Positions 1 to 7,894 of a DNA stretch of 64,000 nt are shown here, piece by piece (positions within the stretch are counted from its first letter, which is position 1; every line of letters begins with the position of its first letter). The position numbers were made by a program, and so were the translations under genes. Under the pieces are notes generated by a model, which ran no database searches, was not told the DNA's origin, and worked only from the letters and a program-made list of their open reading frames with translations. Source of the DNA: Thermocatellispora tengchongensis (GTDB taxonomy: Bacteria > Actinomycetota > Actinomycetes > Streptosporangiales > Streptosporangiaceae); NCBI RefSeq assembly GCF_014202315.1, contig NZ_JACHGN010000014.1:124001-188000 (forward strand), read 5' to 3'.

Positions 1-17
1 GGCCCCGAACCCCCCGA

Positions 18-671
18 TCAGCCGCGGTCCTCCGCCCGCCGCCCCTCCCCCTGGGCCTCCCCCTGGAACTCCCCCTGGAACTCCCTCTGGAACGAGCGCC
101 AGACATCCATCCCCTCCAGCCGCCCCTCCGCGATCTCCTCGATCAGCTCGGCGACCCACTCCAGCTCGGCCCGGCGCAGCCGTACGGTGTACTCCCACTC
201 GATGTAGTACAGGCGGGGCACCCCCTGCTTCCCCACCCACTCGCGCAGCGCGTCCGCCGCCGTGAGCTCCTGCTCCAGCTTCGTCCGCCGCTCCCGCAGC
301 AGCGCGAGCGCGTCCTCCACCGGCAGCACCGGCAGCAGCGACAGCGCCGCCTCGAAGTTGGTGTACTCCTTGACCGGCGTGCTGATCAGCTCACCCAGCC
401 AGTCGAACAGCTCCAGCCGCCCACGCTCGGTGATGCCGTAGACGGTGCGCTCGGGCCGCCTGCCCTCCCTGACCGTCTCCAGCTCCTCGATCAGGCCCCG
501 CTTCTGCAACGCCTGCACCACGGCGTACAACGACCCGTAGTTGAGCTTGATGCTCTCTTCCTTGCGCCGCTCACGCATCGTGGTCGCCAGCTCGTACGGA
601 TGCATGGGCTTCTCGTACAGCAGCGCCAGCACCGCCAGCGCCAGGGGATTCCCCCGCCCGCGCCCCGCCAC
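18..671 (-). CDS. PadR-family transcriptional regulator
   Basis: A 217-residue protein opening with the PadR winged-helix core: NPLALAVLALL, then the MHPYEL helix, then a GSLYAVVQALQKRGLIEE recognition region at about residues 45-63 and the wing VYGITERGR. The C-terminal half is helical and charged, as in the PadR-s2 dimerisation region. The start is a GTG preceded by a GGGAGGTG ribosome site. The last 25 residues are a low-complexity tail of FQGE/AQGE units built on a degenerate 12-bp DNA repeat, which is not part of the family fold. PadR proteins usually repress a neighbouring transporter or enzyme gene in response to small hydrophobic ligands. No target is visible here because the gene runs off towards the left window edge. 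Confidence 0.9.
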   Translation of the reverse strand: MAGRGRGNPLALAVLALLYEKPMHPYELATTMRERRKEESIKLNYGSLYAVVQALQKRGLIEELETVREGRRPERTVYGITERGRLELFDWLGELISTPVKEYTNFEAALSLLPVLPVEDALALLRERRTKLEQELTAADALREWVGKQGVPRLYYIEWEYTVRLRRAELEWVAELIEEIAEGRLEGMDVWRSFQREFQGEFQGEAQGEGRRAEDRG

Positions 672-885
672 GCCACCTCCCCGCTCGTCCCTGCACCGAA
701 CCCTAGCGACGGAACTCCCCCGGCCTCCCTCCGCCCGGCGGCTCCCCTCCGAGTGACAATCCTCACCCCACCACCACCGAACACCCCCAGACCAGCCCCA
801 TCACCCGGCCCCCCGCCCACCCCCTCGACACGCGACCGGTAATCGGATACGCCCCGACCCCCAGGATCATGCACAATTAGCACGA
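672..885. other. Intergenic region without a gene
   Basis: This 214-bp stretch separates the PadR start from the tRNA. It must hold the minus-strand PadR promoter and the tRNA promoter. The only AT-rich patch is around 869-880, where CACAAT lies about ten bases before the tRNA and could be its -10 box. I see no gene or clear operator. Confidence 0.4.
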
Positions 886-959
886 GCGCCCTTAGCTCAG
901 CTGGATAGAGCATCGGACTTCTAATCCGACGGTCGCAGGTTCGAATCCTGCAGGGCGCG
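886..959 (+). tRNA. tRNA-Arg (anticodon UCU)
   Basis: The cloverleaf can be drawn by hand. The acceptor stem GCGCCCT (886-892) pairs with AGGGCGC (952-958), with discriminator G959. There is a D-arm TAGCTCAGCTGGATAGAGCA, an anticodon stem 913-917/925-929 with loop CTTCTAA giving anticodon TCT at 920-922, and a T-arm containing GGTTCGAATCC. CCA is not encoded. It reads AGA (and possibly AGG), rare codons in this GC-rich genome. tRNA genes are common integration sites, but no integrase or direct repeat lies beside this one. Confidence 0.97.
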
Positions 960-1034
960 CTTTCGATCATGCCTCACCTGCGGAGACTCTCTTCTGGAAG
1001 TGGGCCTGCGGCGCCACCCCATCCGCCTGTGACG

Positions 1035-1982
1035 TCACCCCGGGCCGGGAACCCGCTCCACCAGACGGCGGGCGAGGTCGAGCAGGTGCGGCAGACGCAG
1101 GACACGGGCGCCGCTGCCGGGCAGCGGGACATGCAGCGGCTCCATCCAGCGGGACGGGATCGCGCCGAGGCCGTAGAGGGCGCCGGCCAGGCCGCCGGTG
1201 ACCGCGGCGACGGTGTCGGTGTCCCCGCCCAGGTCGATGGCCGTACGGAGTGCGTCCTCGAAGGTGGAGGTGGTGCGGAGCGCCCACACCGCCGAACCCA
1301 GGCAGGGCCAGACGGCGCCGTTGAACTCGGTGGCCTGATCGGGGTGCCAGTGCGGGTCCAGGACGACGGCGTACCGTTCCCGATGCTCCGGGTGGACCGC
1401 GGCGAGGATCTCGGGTAAGGCCGGCAGAGGGTCGGCGCCGTCCAGGGCGACGCGCACCAGCTCGTGGAAGATCGCGGTGCCCTCCCAGGCCGCGGGATCG
1501 CCGTGGGTGAGCGCGGCCAGGCGGCGACCGGCCTCCATCGTGGCCGGCCGTCCGTCATGGGCGAAGTACACCGCCGAGGGGGTCGCCCGCATCAGGGCGC
1601 CGTTGCCGGCCGCACGGTGGCTGCTGCGGTGGTGGGCATCGGCGGCCTGGTCCCAGGGCAGGCCGCGGCTCAGCACGTCCTCGGTCTGCAGGCCGATGTC
1701 CTTGGGGTCGTCGGCCGCCCACCGCCGGAAGCGGGCGAAGACGTCCGGCAGGTCCAGTCCGCCGCGCTCCAGCAGCGACTCCGCCACGTGTACGGCCATC
1801 TGCGTGTCGTCGGTGGCCTCCCCCGCCTCCCAGCCGCCGCCCCCGCACATCTCCCCACCGGCACCCGGCGCCGGGAACCGGGCGGAGAACGCGCCCGCCG
1901 GGCCGAACTCGAACGGGGCGCCGAGGGCGTCGCCCACCGCCGAGCCGACGACCGCACCCGCGGCACGCTCCAGACGATCCAC
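1035..1982 (-). CDS. ADP-ribosylglycohydrolase family protein
   Basis: A 315-residue protein of the DraG/ARH family, which hydrolyses ADP-ribose from proteins or small molecules using two Mg ions. The metal ligands are visible as GDALG (about residue 17), ATDDTQM (about 56-62), GNGALMR (about 125) and GGDTDTVAA near residue 253. The length is normal for the family. The GTG start has no ribosome site, but TAGCCT lies six bases upstream on the minus strand, so the mRNA may be leaderless. It is monocistronic as far as can be seen. A second, divergent family member lies 5 kb away (6862-7803). Confidence 0.92.
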   Translation of the reverse strand: MDRLERAAGAVVGSAVGDALGAPFEFGPAGAFSARFPAPGAGGEMCGGGGWEAGEATDDTQMAVHVAESLLERGGLDLPDVFARFRRWAADDPKDIGLQTEDVLSRGLPWDQAADAHHRSSHRAAGNGALMRATPSAVYFAHDGRPATMEAGRRLAALTHGDPAAWEGTAIFHELVRVALDGADPLPALPEILAAVHPEHRERYAVVLDPHWHPDQATEFNGAVWPCLGSAVWALRTTSTFEDALRTAIDLGGDTDTVAAVTGGLAGALYGLGAIPSRWMEPLHVPLPGSGARVLRLPHLLDLARRLVERVPGPG

Positions 1983-2359
1983 GACGGCAGGCTACGGACC
2001 AGGAGAACTTTCGATCCATCCCTTTATCTAGCCGGGCAGCCTATGGGTGACCTGGGGTTTCGTTTGCGGGGCCGGTTGAGCGATGTGGCCGGGTGCGGCG
2101 GCGCCGACCGGTGCTCTCGCGTACATGCGCCGTCGTACCTGGTTGAGGACGGCGGTGCGCGGTGTGGGCGGAGCGACCGCATCCGTTCGGGGTCGAGGTG
2201 GGCGCTGGGAATGATGCCGCTCTCGGCGATCGTGCGACCGGCAGGCAGTAGGTGCTTCGTGTGGCCTTGGCCGCACGCGACGCTTTCCGGGGACTGTGAC
2301 CTTCGACCCGGCCGCGTGGGCGCCGGGGTCTCCAGACATCGCCCTGGCCCATCTGCCCC
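1983..2359. other. Intergenic region without recognisable gene
   Basis: About 380 bp between the ADP-ribosylglycohydrolase start and the next promoter. Both strands are open in some frames, but none of the translations resembles a known family or has a convincing start. I looked for transposase remnants and saw none. Confidence 0.4.
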
Positions 2360-2408
2360 TTGTTGCATCTATCGAATTTCGATATATTTCGATCGTTGGT
2401 CGATCGAA
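2360..2408 (+). promoter_or_regulatory. Promoter with two nested palindromic operators
   Basis: A -35 TTGTTG (2360-2365) and a -10 TATATT (2383-2388) are spaced by 17 bp. A perfect 15-bp palindrome, TATCGAATTTCGATA (2370-2384), fills the spacer and enters the -10. A second inverted repeat, TTCGATCG / CGATCGAA with loop TTGGT (2388-2408), covers the expected transcription start. This is the layout of a repressor operator. The obvious candidate repressor is the small HTH protein encoded by the second gene of the same operon. The patch is much more AT-rich than its surroundings. Confidence 0.75.
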
Positions 2409-2417
2409 GGAGAGGCG

Positions 2418-2915
2418 ATGGGAAACCTGGCAGTGCATGCGCTGCGGGCTGTGCTCGTGGTGTTGTTCGGGGGGTCGGTGTTCGTGCAGGCGGTTATGGT
2501 GCCGCTGCTGGCGATCGACATGGAGGGGCTCAACCCGGAGTTCGCCTACCTGCGCATCCCGATCCTCGTGATCGCGGTCCTGGGGGTCGTGGCGGTTCAG
2601 GTTGTTCTGGTCTGTGTGTGGCGGTTGGTGACGATGGTGCGGCGTGGCACCGTGTTCTCGCACGCCGCCTTCCGGTACGTGCACATCGTGATCGGGGCGA
2701 TCGTGGCGGCGGCCATGCTGGTGTTCGCGCTCGCGGTCGTCCTGGCGCCGGGTGACCCGGTTCCGCCGGGGATCGTGCTGCTGCTGTGCGGGGGCGCCCT
2801 GGCGGTCCTGGGGGTCGCGCTCGTCGTGCTCGTGCTGCGGATGCTGCTCGCTCAGGCCGTGGCCCGCGACGTCGAGGCGGCGCAGATGAAGGCCGAGCTG
2901 GAAGAGGTCATCTGA
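2418..2915 (+). CDS. DUF2975 family membrane protein
   Basis: A 165-residue protein with four hydrophobic segments: about residues 7-31, 44-66, 85-110 and 118-142. It ends in a short charged helix (DVEAAQMKAELEEVI). This matches the DUF2975 family, small integral membrane proteins usually co-transcribed with a Cro-type HTH regulator. The start ATG follows AAGGAGAGG. Its stop overlaps the next start by one base (TGATG). The biochemical function is unknown. By analogy with such pairs, the membrane protein may modulate the paired regulator, which is inference. Confidence 0.82.
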   Translation: MGNLAVHALRAVLVVLFGGSVFVQAVMVPLLAIDMEGLNPEFAYLRIPILVIAVLGVVAVQVVLVCVWRLVTMVRRGTVFSHAAFRYVHIVIGAIVAAAMLVFALAVVLAPGDPVPPGIVLLLCGGALAVLGVALVVLVLRMLLAQAVARDVEAAQMKAELEEVI

Positions 2916-3163
2916 TGCCGATCATCGTCGAGATCGACGTGATGCTGGCCAAGCGGAAGATGTCGGTGGGCGAGCTCGCGGAGCGTGTCGGGATCACGCC
3001 CGCGAACCTGGCGGTGCTCAAGAACGGCCGGGCCAAGGCGGTGCGCTTCACGACGCTCGCCGCGCTCTGCGAGGCGCTGGAGTGCCAGCCGGGAGATCTG
3101 TTGCGGTGGGAGCCTGCGGAGGCTGAGAAGGCTGTGGACGCCGCGGGCGCCGCGGGCGGATGA
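2915..3163 (+). CDS. Cro/C1-type HTH regulator (YozG-like)
   Basis: An 82-residue protein. Residues 1-65 form one compact HTH domain (KMSVGELAERVGITPANLAVLKNGRAKAVRFTTL, written here in part) ending CEALECQPGDLLRW, the signature of small Xre-like regulators partnered with DUF2975 proteins. The tail is Ala-rich. It is translationally coupled to the membrane protein by a one-base overlap. The nested palindromes at 2370-2408 in front of the operon are its likely binding sites, giving autoregulation. Confidence 0.88.
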   Translation: MPIIVEIDVMLAKRKMSVGELAERVGITPANLAVLKNGRAKAVRFTTLAALCEALECQPGDLLRWEPAEAEKAVDAAGAAGG

Positions 3164-3246
3164 CGGGGATGACGGCGGCGGGCGCGGCTGCTGCGGGTGC
3201 GTATTAATGCACACTTTTCCGCTGATCGCGGGATGGGGGCGGTGGC

Positions 3247-3252
3247 TACAGT
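3247..3252 (+). promoter_or_regulatory. -10 box of a leaderless promoter
   Basis: TACAGT ends seven bases before the ATG at 3260, and no ribosome site is present. This is the typical arrangement of a leaderless actinobacterial mRNA and supports that start for the following broken gene. Confidence 0.5.
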
Positions 3253-3259
3253 TACATCC

Positions 3260-5303
3260 ATGCGCGGCGGTAACGAGCAGGACTTCGCGGTGCTGGGGCG
3301 GCGGCTGCAGGCGGCGCGGGAGCGGGCCTTCGTCGGGCGGGAGGAGGAGCTCGGGGTCTTCGACGCGGCGCTGCGCGGGGCGTGCAGCGTGCTGTACGTG
3401 CACGGTGCCGGTGGGGTCGGCAAGTCGGCGCTGCTGCGGCGCTTCGGGCAGCGGGCGGAGGAGTCGGGACGGCCCGTGACGAGGCTGGACGGGCGGACGC
3501 TGGACCCGTCGCCGGCGGCGTTCGAGGCCGCGGCCGGAGCGGTGTTGGACGGCGGGCGGGGGTGCTCCTGATCGACGCCTTCGAGCGCGTCCAGGGGCTG
3601 GAGGGCTGGCTGCGCGAGCGGTTCCTGCCGAAACTGCCGGTCGGCGCGCTGGTCGTGATGGCCGGGCGGGTCCCGCCGGACATGATGTGGACGGCCGACC
3701 TCGGCTGGGCGGAGGCGCTGCGGGTGATGCCGCTGCGCGATCTCGGCCCCGCGGACGCGGCGGCGCTGCTGGAGGCCCGGGGTGTGGCCGACGAGTTGCG
3801 GGCGCCGCTGCTGGCCTTCGCCGGAGGGCATCCGCTCGCCCTGTCGCTGGGCGCCGCGGTGGTGACCAAGGACCGCGAGGCGAGCTCGCGCTGGACGCCC
3901 GCGCAGGACGTGGTCGCCACCCTGCTCGACCAGCTCGTCGGCGAGGTGCCCAGTCCGGCGCACCGGCACGCGCTGGAGGTGTGCGCGCACGCGTACGTGA
4001 CGACCGAGGATCTGCTGCGTGAGGTCCTGCCGGAGGACGCGGCGGCCCTGTTCGCCTGGTTGCGGCGGCTGCCGTTCGTGGAGTCCAGCCCACGCGGCCT
4101 GTTCCCGCACGACGTCGTCCGGGAAGTGCTCGAAGCCGACCTGCGCTGGCGCGATCCGCGGGGATACGCCGACATGCACCGGCGCATCAACGCCTGCCTC
4201 GCCGACCGCATCCGCGACGCCGGCGACGCCGACGTGCTGGGTGCGGTCGGGTCGCTGTTCTACCTGCACCGCGGCGTCGGCTCGACGGCGCAGTTCCACA
4301 GCTGGCGCGGCGACGGCGAGGTGTACGAGGACGCCTTCCGCCCGCAGGACGCCGAGGCGCTGGTACGGATGGCCGCCGAGGTGGAGAACGACGAGTCGGC
4401 GGCGGCCGTCGCGTTCTGGACCGGCCGGCAGCCGGAGGCGTTCCGCCTGTACCGGCGGACCGAGACCGGCGAGCTGGTGGGCTTCTGCTCCTGGCTTCGG
4501 CTGTACGAGCCGTCGCAGGAGGAGTCGGCGGCCGACCCGATCACCGCCACGGCCTGGGCGAACGCCCGTGCCATCGCGCCGCTGCGGCCCGGCGAGCACC
4601 TGGCCGTGGGCCGTACCTGGGTGCACGAGGAGTATCGCGGCATGTCGCCGGTTATGGACCTGATCCAGTGGCGGGCCGTCGGCTACTGCCTGCGGGCCGA
4701 CCGGATGGCCTGGTCGTTCATGGCCATGCGCAGCGACGACCCCATGCGCGACTACCTGCGGCACTACGACATGCACGACATCGGGGAGCACGCCTGGCTC
4801 GGCGGCACCGAATACGCGCTCTTCGCCCACGACTGGCGGGCGGCGCCCGTACCGGCCTGGCTGGACCGGCTCGACCGGCTGCTGCTCGCCGGCCCCCACC
4901 AGGAGCCGGCCGCCGCCGGAGGGCCGCCGCTGGCGGTGCTGTCGCGGGAGGAGTTCGCCGACGCCGTACGTACGGCCCTGCGCCACCTGGCCCGGCCCGC
5001 CAAGCTGGCCGCCAGCCCGCTGACCCGTACCAGGGTCGTCACCGAACACCCGAGCCCGACCCCGCCAAGGCCCTGACCGCCCTCATCGAGCAGGCCATCG
5101 ACGGCGTGCGCCGCGACCCGCGCGCGGAGAAGTTCCACCGGGCCCTGGCCGCCACCTACCTCCATGGCGCGCCGACGCAGGAGGTCGCCGCCGAACGCCT
5201 CGGCCTGCCCTTCACCAGCTACCGCCGCTACCTCGCCGCCGGCATCGAGCGCGTCTGCGAGGACCTGTGGCACCGCGAGCTGTACGGCGCCGCCGGAGGC
5301 TGA
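3260..5303 (+). pseudogene. ATP-binding (STAND-like) protein with GNAT-like domain, two frameshifts
   Basis: Three open segments in successive frames make one protein of about 680 residues. Segment 1 (3260 to about 3560) has VGREEEL and the P-loop HGAGGVGKSALL. Segment 2 (about 3563-5050) carries LLIDAFERVQ (Walker B-like), winged-helix-like sequence and then an acetyltransferase-like region (LVGFCSWLRL ... VGRTWVHEEYRG). Segment 3 (about 5049-5303) supplies PDPAKALTALIEQAI and a C-terminal helix-turn-helix-like end, LPFTSYRRYL ... LWHRELYG. Each junction needs one extra base, in the G run at 3558-3562 and in the C run near 5049-5051. Reading continues cleanly after each, so the damage is recent or is sequencing error. 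The probable role is a regulator or sensor of unknown ligand. Confidence 0.8.
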
Positions 5304-5333
5304 CCCGCCGGGTGGCTCTCGCCGGGTGGGTCG

Positions 5334-6749
5334 TCAGCCGATGGCGGCCAGCAGGTCGCGGCGGAAGAGTCCGGGCTCGGGCTGGTCGAAGGCATCGGCG
5401 CCCTTGGTCATGATGATATCCACCAGGCCGGGCCGGGCCAGGACCTGTTCGGCCGGCTCCAGCATGGAGCCCACGTCGGCGAAGGCGCGTACCAGGTCGG
5501 GGTGGCAGAGCTTGGCGGCGTCCAGCGCCCTGACGACGTGCCAGGTCGGGTCGCCGGTCTCGTAGCACTCGCCTCGCATCGCCGCGTCGATCTCGGCGAG
5601 CCGGTGGGTGTCCCAGTCGCGCAGCGCCCGGTAGTAGGGGGCGGCGTGGGTCTCCAGGGCCTCGGTGAAGGCCAGGGCCGGCTTGACGGGGTCCGTCGCG
5701 TCGTCGAGCGCGTCGCGCAGCAGGGCGGCCTGCACCATGCTCATGGACAGGCCCAGGCCGAACGTGGGGTTCGTCGTGGCCCAGGCGTCGCCCAGGGCCA
5801 GCAGCCCGGTCGCCACCGGCTCCCCGTCGGAGACCAGGTCACGGCGCCGGGTCTGGCCGGCCGACATCACCTGTACGCCGGTGAGCGGCTCGCCGTGCCG
5901 GGCCCAGTGCGCGTACTCGGGGAACAGCGCGATGGCGCGGTCCCAGGCGTCCGCCTCCCGCAGGGCGCGAAGCTCCCGGTCGCGGCTGGAGGTCACCAGG
6001 ATCATCGACCAGGTGCCGTTGTCGCCGGGAAGCGTGCCCGCGGTGACGGTCTCCTGGTGGATGAGCGGCCAGGGCACCGCCTCCGGCAGCCCGGCGCCGC
6101 TGTCGCGGTAGTGCCGGGCGTAGTAGATGAACCCCGCCTCGGCCCGTTCCTCCGTGTCGCGGACGGGGCCGAGCTCGGCGAGCATCCTGGGGACCGGGGA
6201 GTTGCGGCCGCCCGCGTCAACGATCAGGTCGGCGTGCAGCAGCTCGCCGGCGCGGGTCTGCGCCCCCGCCACGTGCGGCACGCCGGGCAGCCGGTCGCTC
6301 CCGGGTACGAGCCGCGCCACGCCCTCGCCCCGGCGCACGGTGACCCCGGGCGTGCGCATGGCGACGGTGGCCAGCGCGAACTCCAGGAGCGGCCGGCGGG
6401 CCGCCATCGTCTCGTACCGCTGGTCCCCCGCGCGCCTGCCCCCTGCCGCGGGTACGCCCCACGCCCCGGCGATCATGTTGTGCCGCCTGGCGCCCGCCTT
6501 GTCGAGCTCGGCCACCACCTCGGGCAGTTCCGCCTCCAGCAGGGCCAGCGCGCGCGGCATCATCACGTGGGGCAGCCGGAACTGGCTCACCCCCGGCCGC
6601 TCCCAGTCCTCCCACGCCTGCGGGCCCGTCGCCGGCGGCCGGGCGGGGTCGCGTTCGAGCACGGTGACGCGATGGCCGCGTCCGGCGAGCAGCATCGCGG
6701 TGGTCAGGCCGGCCGGCCCGGCCCCGACGACGATCACGTTCATGGTCAT
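5334..6749 (-). CDS. FAD-dependent monooxygenase/oxidoreductase
   Basis: A 471-residue flavoprotein. The N-terminal Rossmann motif NVIVVGAGPAGLTTAMLLAGRG and the acidic end of the second strand (VLERD) bind FAD. GDAWATTNPTFGLGLSMSM near residue 340 is the second FAD motif of the PHBH/halogenase-like group. VDAGGRNSPVPRML fits the substrate-domain link. I chose the ATG at 6749 (MTMNVIVVG). An in-frame ATG at 6743 and a longer reading from 6803 are possible, and none has a strong ribosome site. The substrate is unknown. No biosynthetic partners surround it. Confidence 0.85.
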   Translation of the reverse strand: MTMNVIVVGAGPAGLTTAMLLAGRGHRVTVLERDPARPPATGPQAWEDWERPGVSQFRLPHVMMPRALALLEAELPEVVAELDKAGARRHNMIAGAWGVPAAGGRRAGDQRYETMAARRPLLEFALATVAMRTPGVTVRRGEGVARLVPGSDRLPGVPHVAGAQTRAGELLHADLIVDAGGRNSPVPRMLAELGPVRDTEERAEAGFIYYARHYRDSGAGLPEAVPWPLIHQETVTAGTLPGDNGTWSMILVTSSRDRELRALREADAWDRAIALFPEYAHWARHGEPLTGVQVMSAGQTRRRDLVSDGEPVATGLLALGDAWATTNPTFGLGLSMSMVQAALLRDALDDATDPVKPALAFTEALETHAAPYYRALRDWDTHRLAEIDAAMRGECYETGDPTWHVVRALDAAKLCHPDLVRAFADVGSMLEPAEQVLARPGLVDIIMTKGADAFDQPEPGLFRRDLLAAIG

Positions 6750-6861
6750 GCCGGCCACGATCGCGCCACGAACCGGCCGTCCACCACGCCAGAAGGTGCC
6801 CACTTTCCGCTCACCTCACGGCGACGCGGTCAGCGCGCGTGCCCTCTGCGGGAGAGCGCGG

Positions 6862-7803
6862 TCACCTGCCGGGCGTGCTCGGGGGCCGGGGCGCGGCTCC
6901 CGGCTCGGCGGCGAGCGGTGGGGCGCCTGCCCAGGCCGGTAGTGGTTCGCAGCGGCTCGTCCACTCCGCAGGCAGGGGGGCGCTCCCCGCGACGATGCCG
7001 CCGACGATGGCGCAGGTGGTGTCGATGTCCCCGCCGGCCGTCGCGGTGGTCCACATGGCCGCCTCGAAGTCGCGGCGTTCGCGGGCCGCCACCCAGAGGG
7101 TGAAGGGGACGGTGTCATGCGCGCTGACCTGGCGTCCGTTGCCCAGCACCCGGGCGGCGAGCGCGGGGTCGCCGATGGTGAGGAGCCGCCGCGCCTCCGC
7201 GATGCCGTCGCGGACCATGCTCGGGGGCACGTGTTCCGCGATCCGGTCCAGGAACCGGCCCGGGGGGAGGGCGGGCTCGCCCGCGACCGTCGCCGCGGCC
7301 ACAGCCACGGCCACGGCGCCGGCCACCGCTTCCGGATGCGTGTGGGTGACCTGCGCCGACAGGGCGGCCTGCCGGGCGGCGAGCGCGAGGTCGCCGGCGA
7401 ACCAGGCGCCGAGCGGCGCCACGCGCATCGCCGCGCCGTTGCCCCACGAGCCCTTGCCGTCGAACAGCCCGGCCGCGAGCGTCCGCCAATCGCCTCCCTC
7501 ACGGATCAGGCGCAGCATCCGGTTGGTGGCGGGGCCGTACCCGCGGTCGAAGTCGTGGTGGGCGGCGAAGGCCGCCGCGAGCTCGTCCTGGTCGATGACG
7601 CCGTGGTCGGCCAGTACGCGGTAGACGGAGCACGCCATCTCGGTGTCATCGGTCCACTGCCATGGAGCGGGCGGGAGCAGGCGGGCGGGGAGGGCGTGCC
7701 GATTGGCCGGGACGAAGAACTGGGAGCCGAAGGCGTCACCGAGGGCCAGGCCATGGAGGGAGGCCGTGGCCCGCGCGAGGGGGAGAGCGGACATCCCCTT
7801 CAT
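6862..7803 (-). CDS. ADP-ribosylglycohydrolase family protein (second copy)
   Basis: A 313-residue DraG/ARH-fold hydrolase with the metal motifs GDAFG, WTDDTEM, WGNGAAMR and GGDIDTTCAIVGG in the right order. It is only distantly similar to the copy at 1035-1982, so this is not a recent duplication. The start ATG (7803) lies inside a 16-bp tandem repeat. An 11-codon mini-ORF beginning at 7835 ends in TGA overlapping that ATG, which would allow translational coupling. There is no Shine-Dalgarno sequence. The substrate (protein ADP-ribose or a small ADP-ribosylated metabolite) cannot be told from sequence. Confidence 0.9.
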   Translation of the reverse strand: MKGMSALPLARATASLHGLALGDAFGSQFFVPANRHALPARLLPPAPWQWTDDTEMACSVYRVLADHGVIDQDELAAAFAAHHDFDRGYGPATNRMLRLIREGGDWRTLAAGLFDGKGSWGNGAAMRVAPLGAWFAGDLALAARQAALSAQVTHTHPEAVAGAVAVAVAAATVAGEPALPPGRFLDRIAEHVPPSMVRDGIAEARRLLTIGDPALAARVLGNGRQVSAHDTVPFTLWVAARERRDFEAAMWTTATAGGDIDTTCAIVGGIVAGSAPLPAEWTSRCEPLPAWAGAPPLAAEPGAAPRPPSTPGR

Positions 7804-7842
7804 TGTGACGGAACTTCATTGTGACGGAACTCCATTGTGACC
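7801..7842. repeat. 16-bp tandem repeat over a start codon
   Basis: CATTGTGACGGAACTT (7801-7816) is repeated at 7817-7832 with one change, and a third partial copy runs 7833-7842. On the minus strand every copy carries an ATG. Because 16 is not a multiple of three, the ATGs lie in different frames, and only the innermost opens the ADP-ribosylglycohydrolase. It sits in the divergent promoter region shared with the gene at 7895. Confidence 0.85.
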
Positions 7843-7894
7843 GCCGTCGCCCGGAACCGGGGTTTTGTCGGCGGCGTCTGGGAGGGTCTGCGCC

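Noticed and set aside
886-959. tRNA-Arg as an integration site
   Set aside because: No 3'-end duplication of the tRNA is visible in the following kilobases, and the nearest recombinase fragment is 62 kb away.
1983-2359. Transposase remnant
   Set aside because: Translations on both strands were read for DDE or HUH motifs and terminal inverted repeats; none were found.
2908-5049. 713-residue antisense frame opposite the frameshifted ATPase
   Set aside because: The plus strand shows P-loop and GNAT-like motifs across three frames; the antisense reading has none and begins nowhere sensible.
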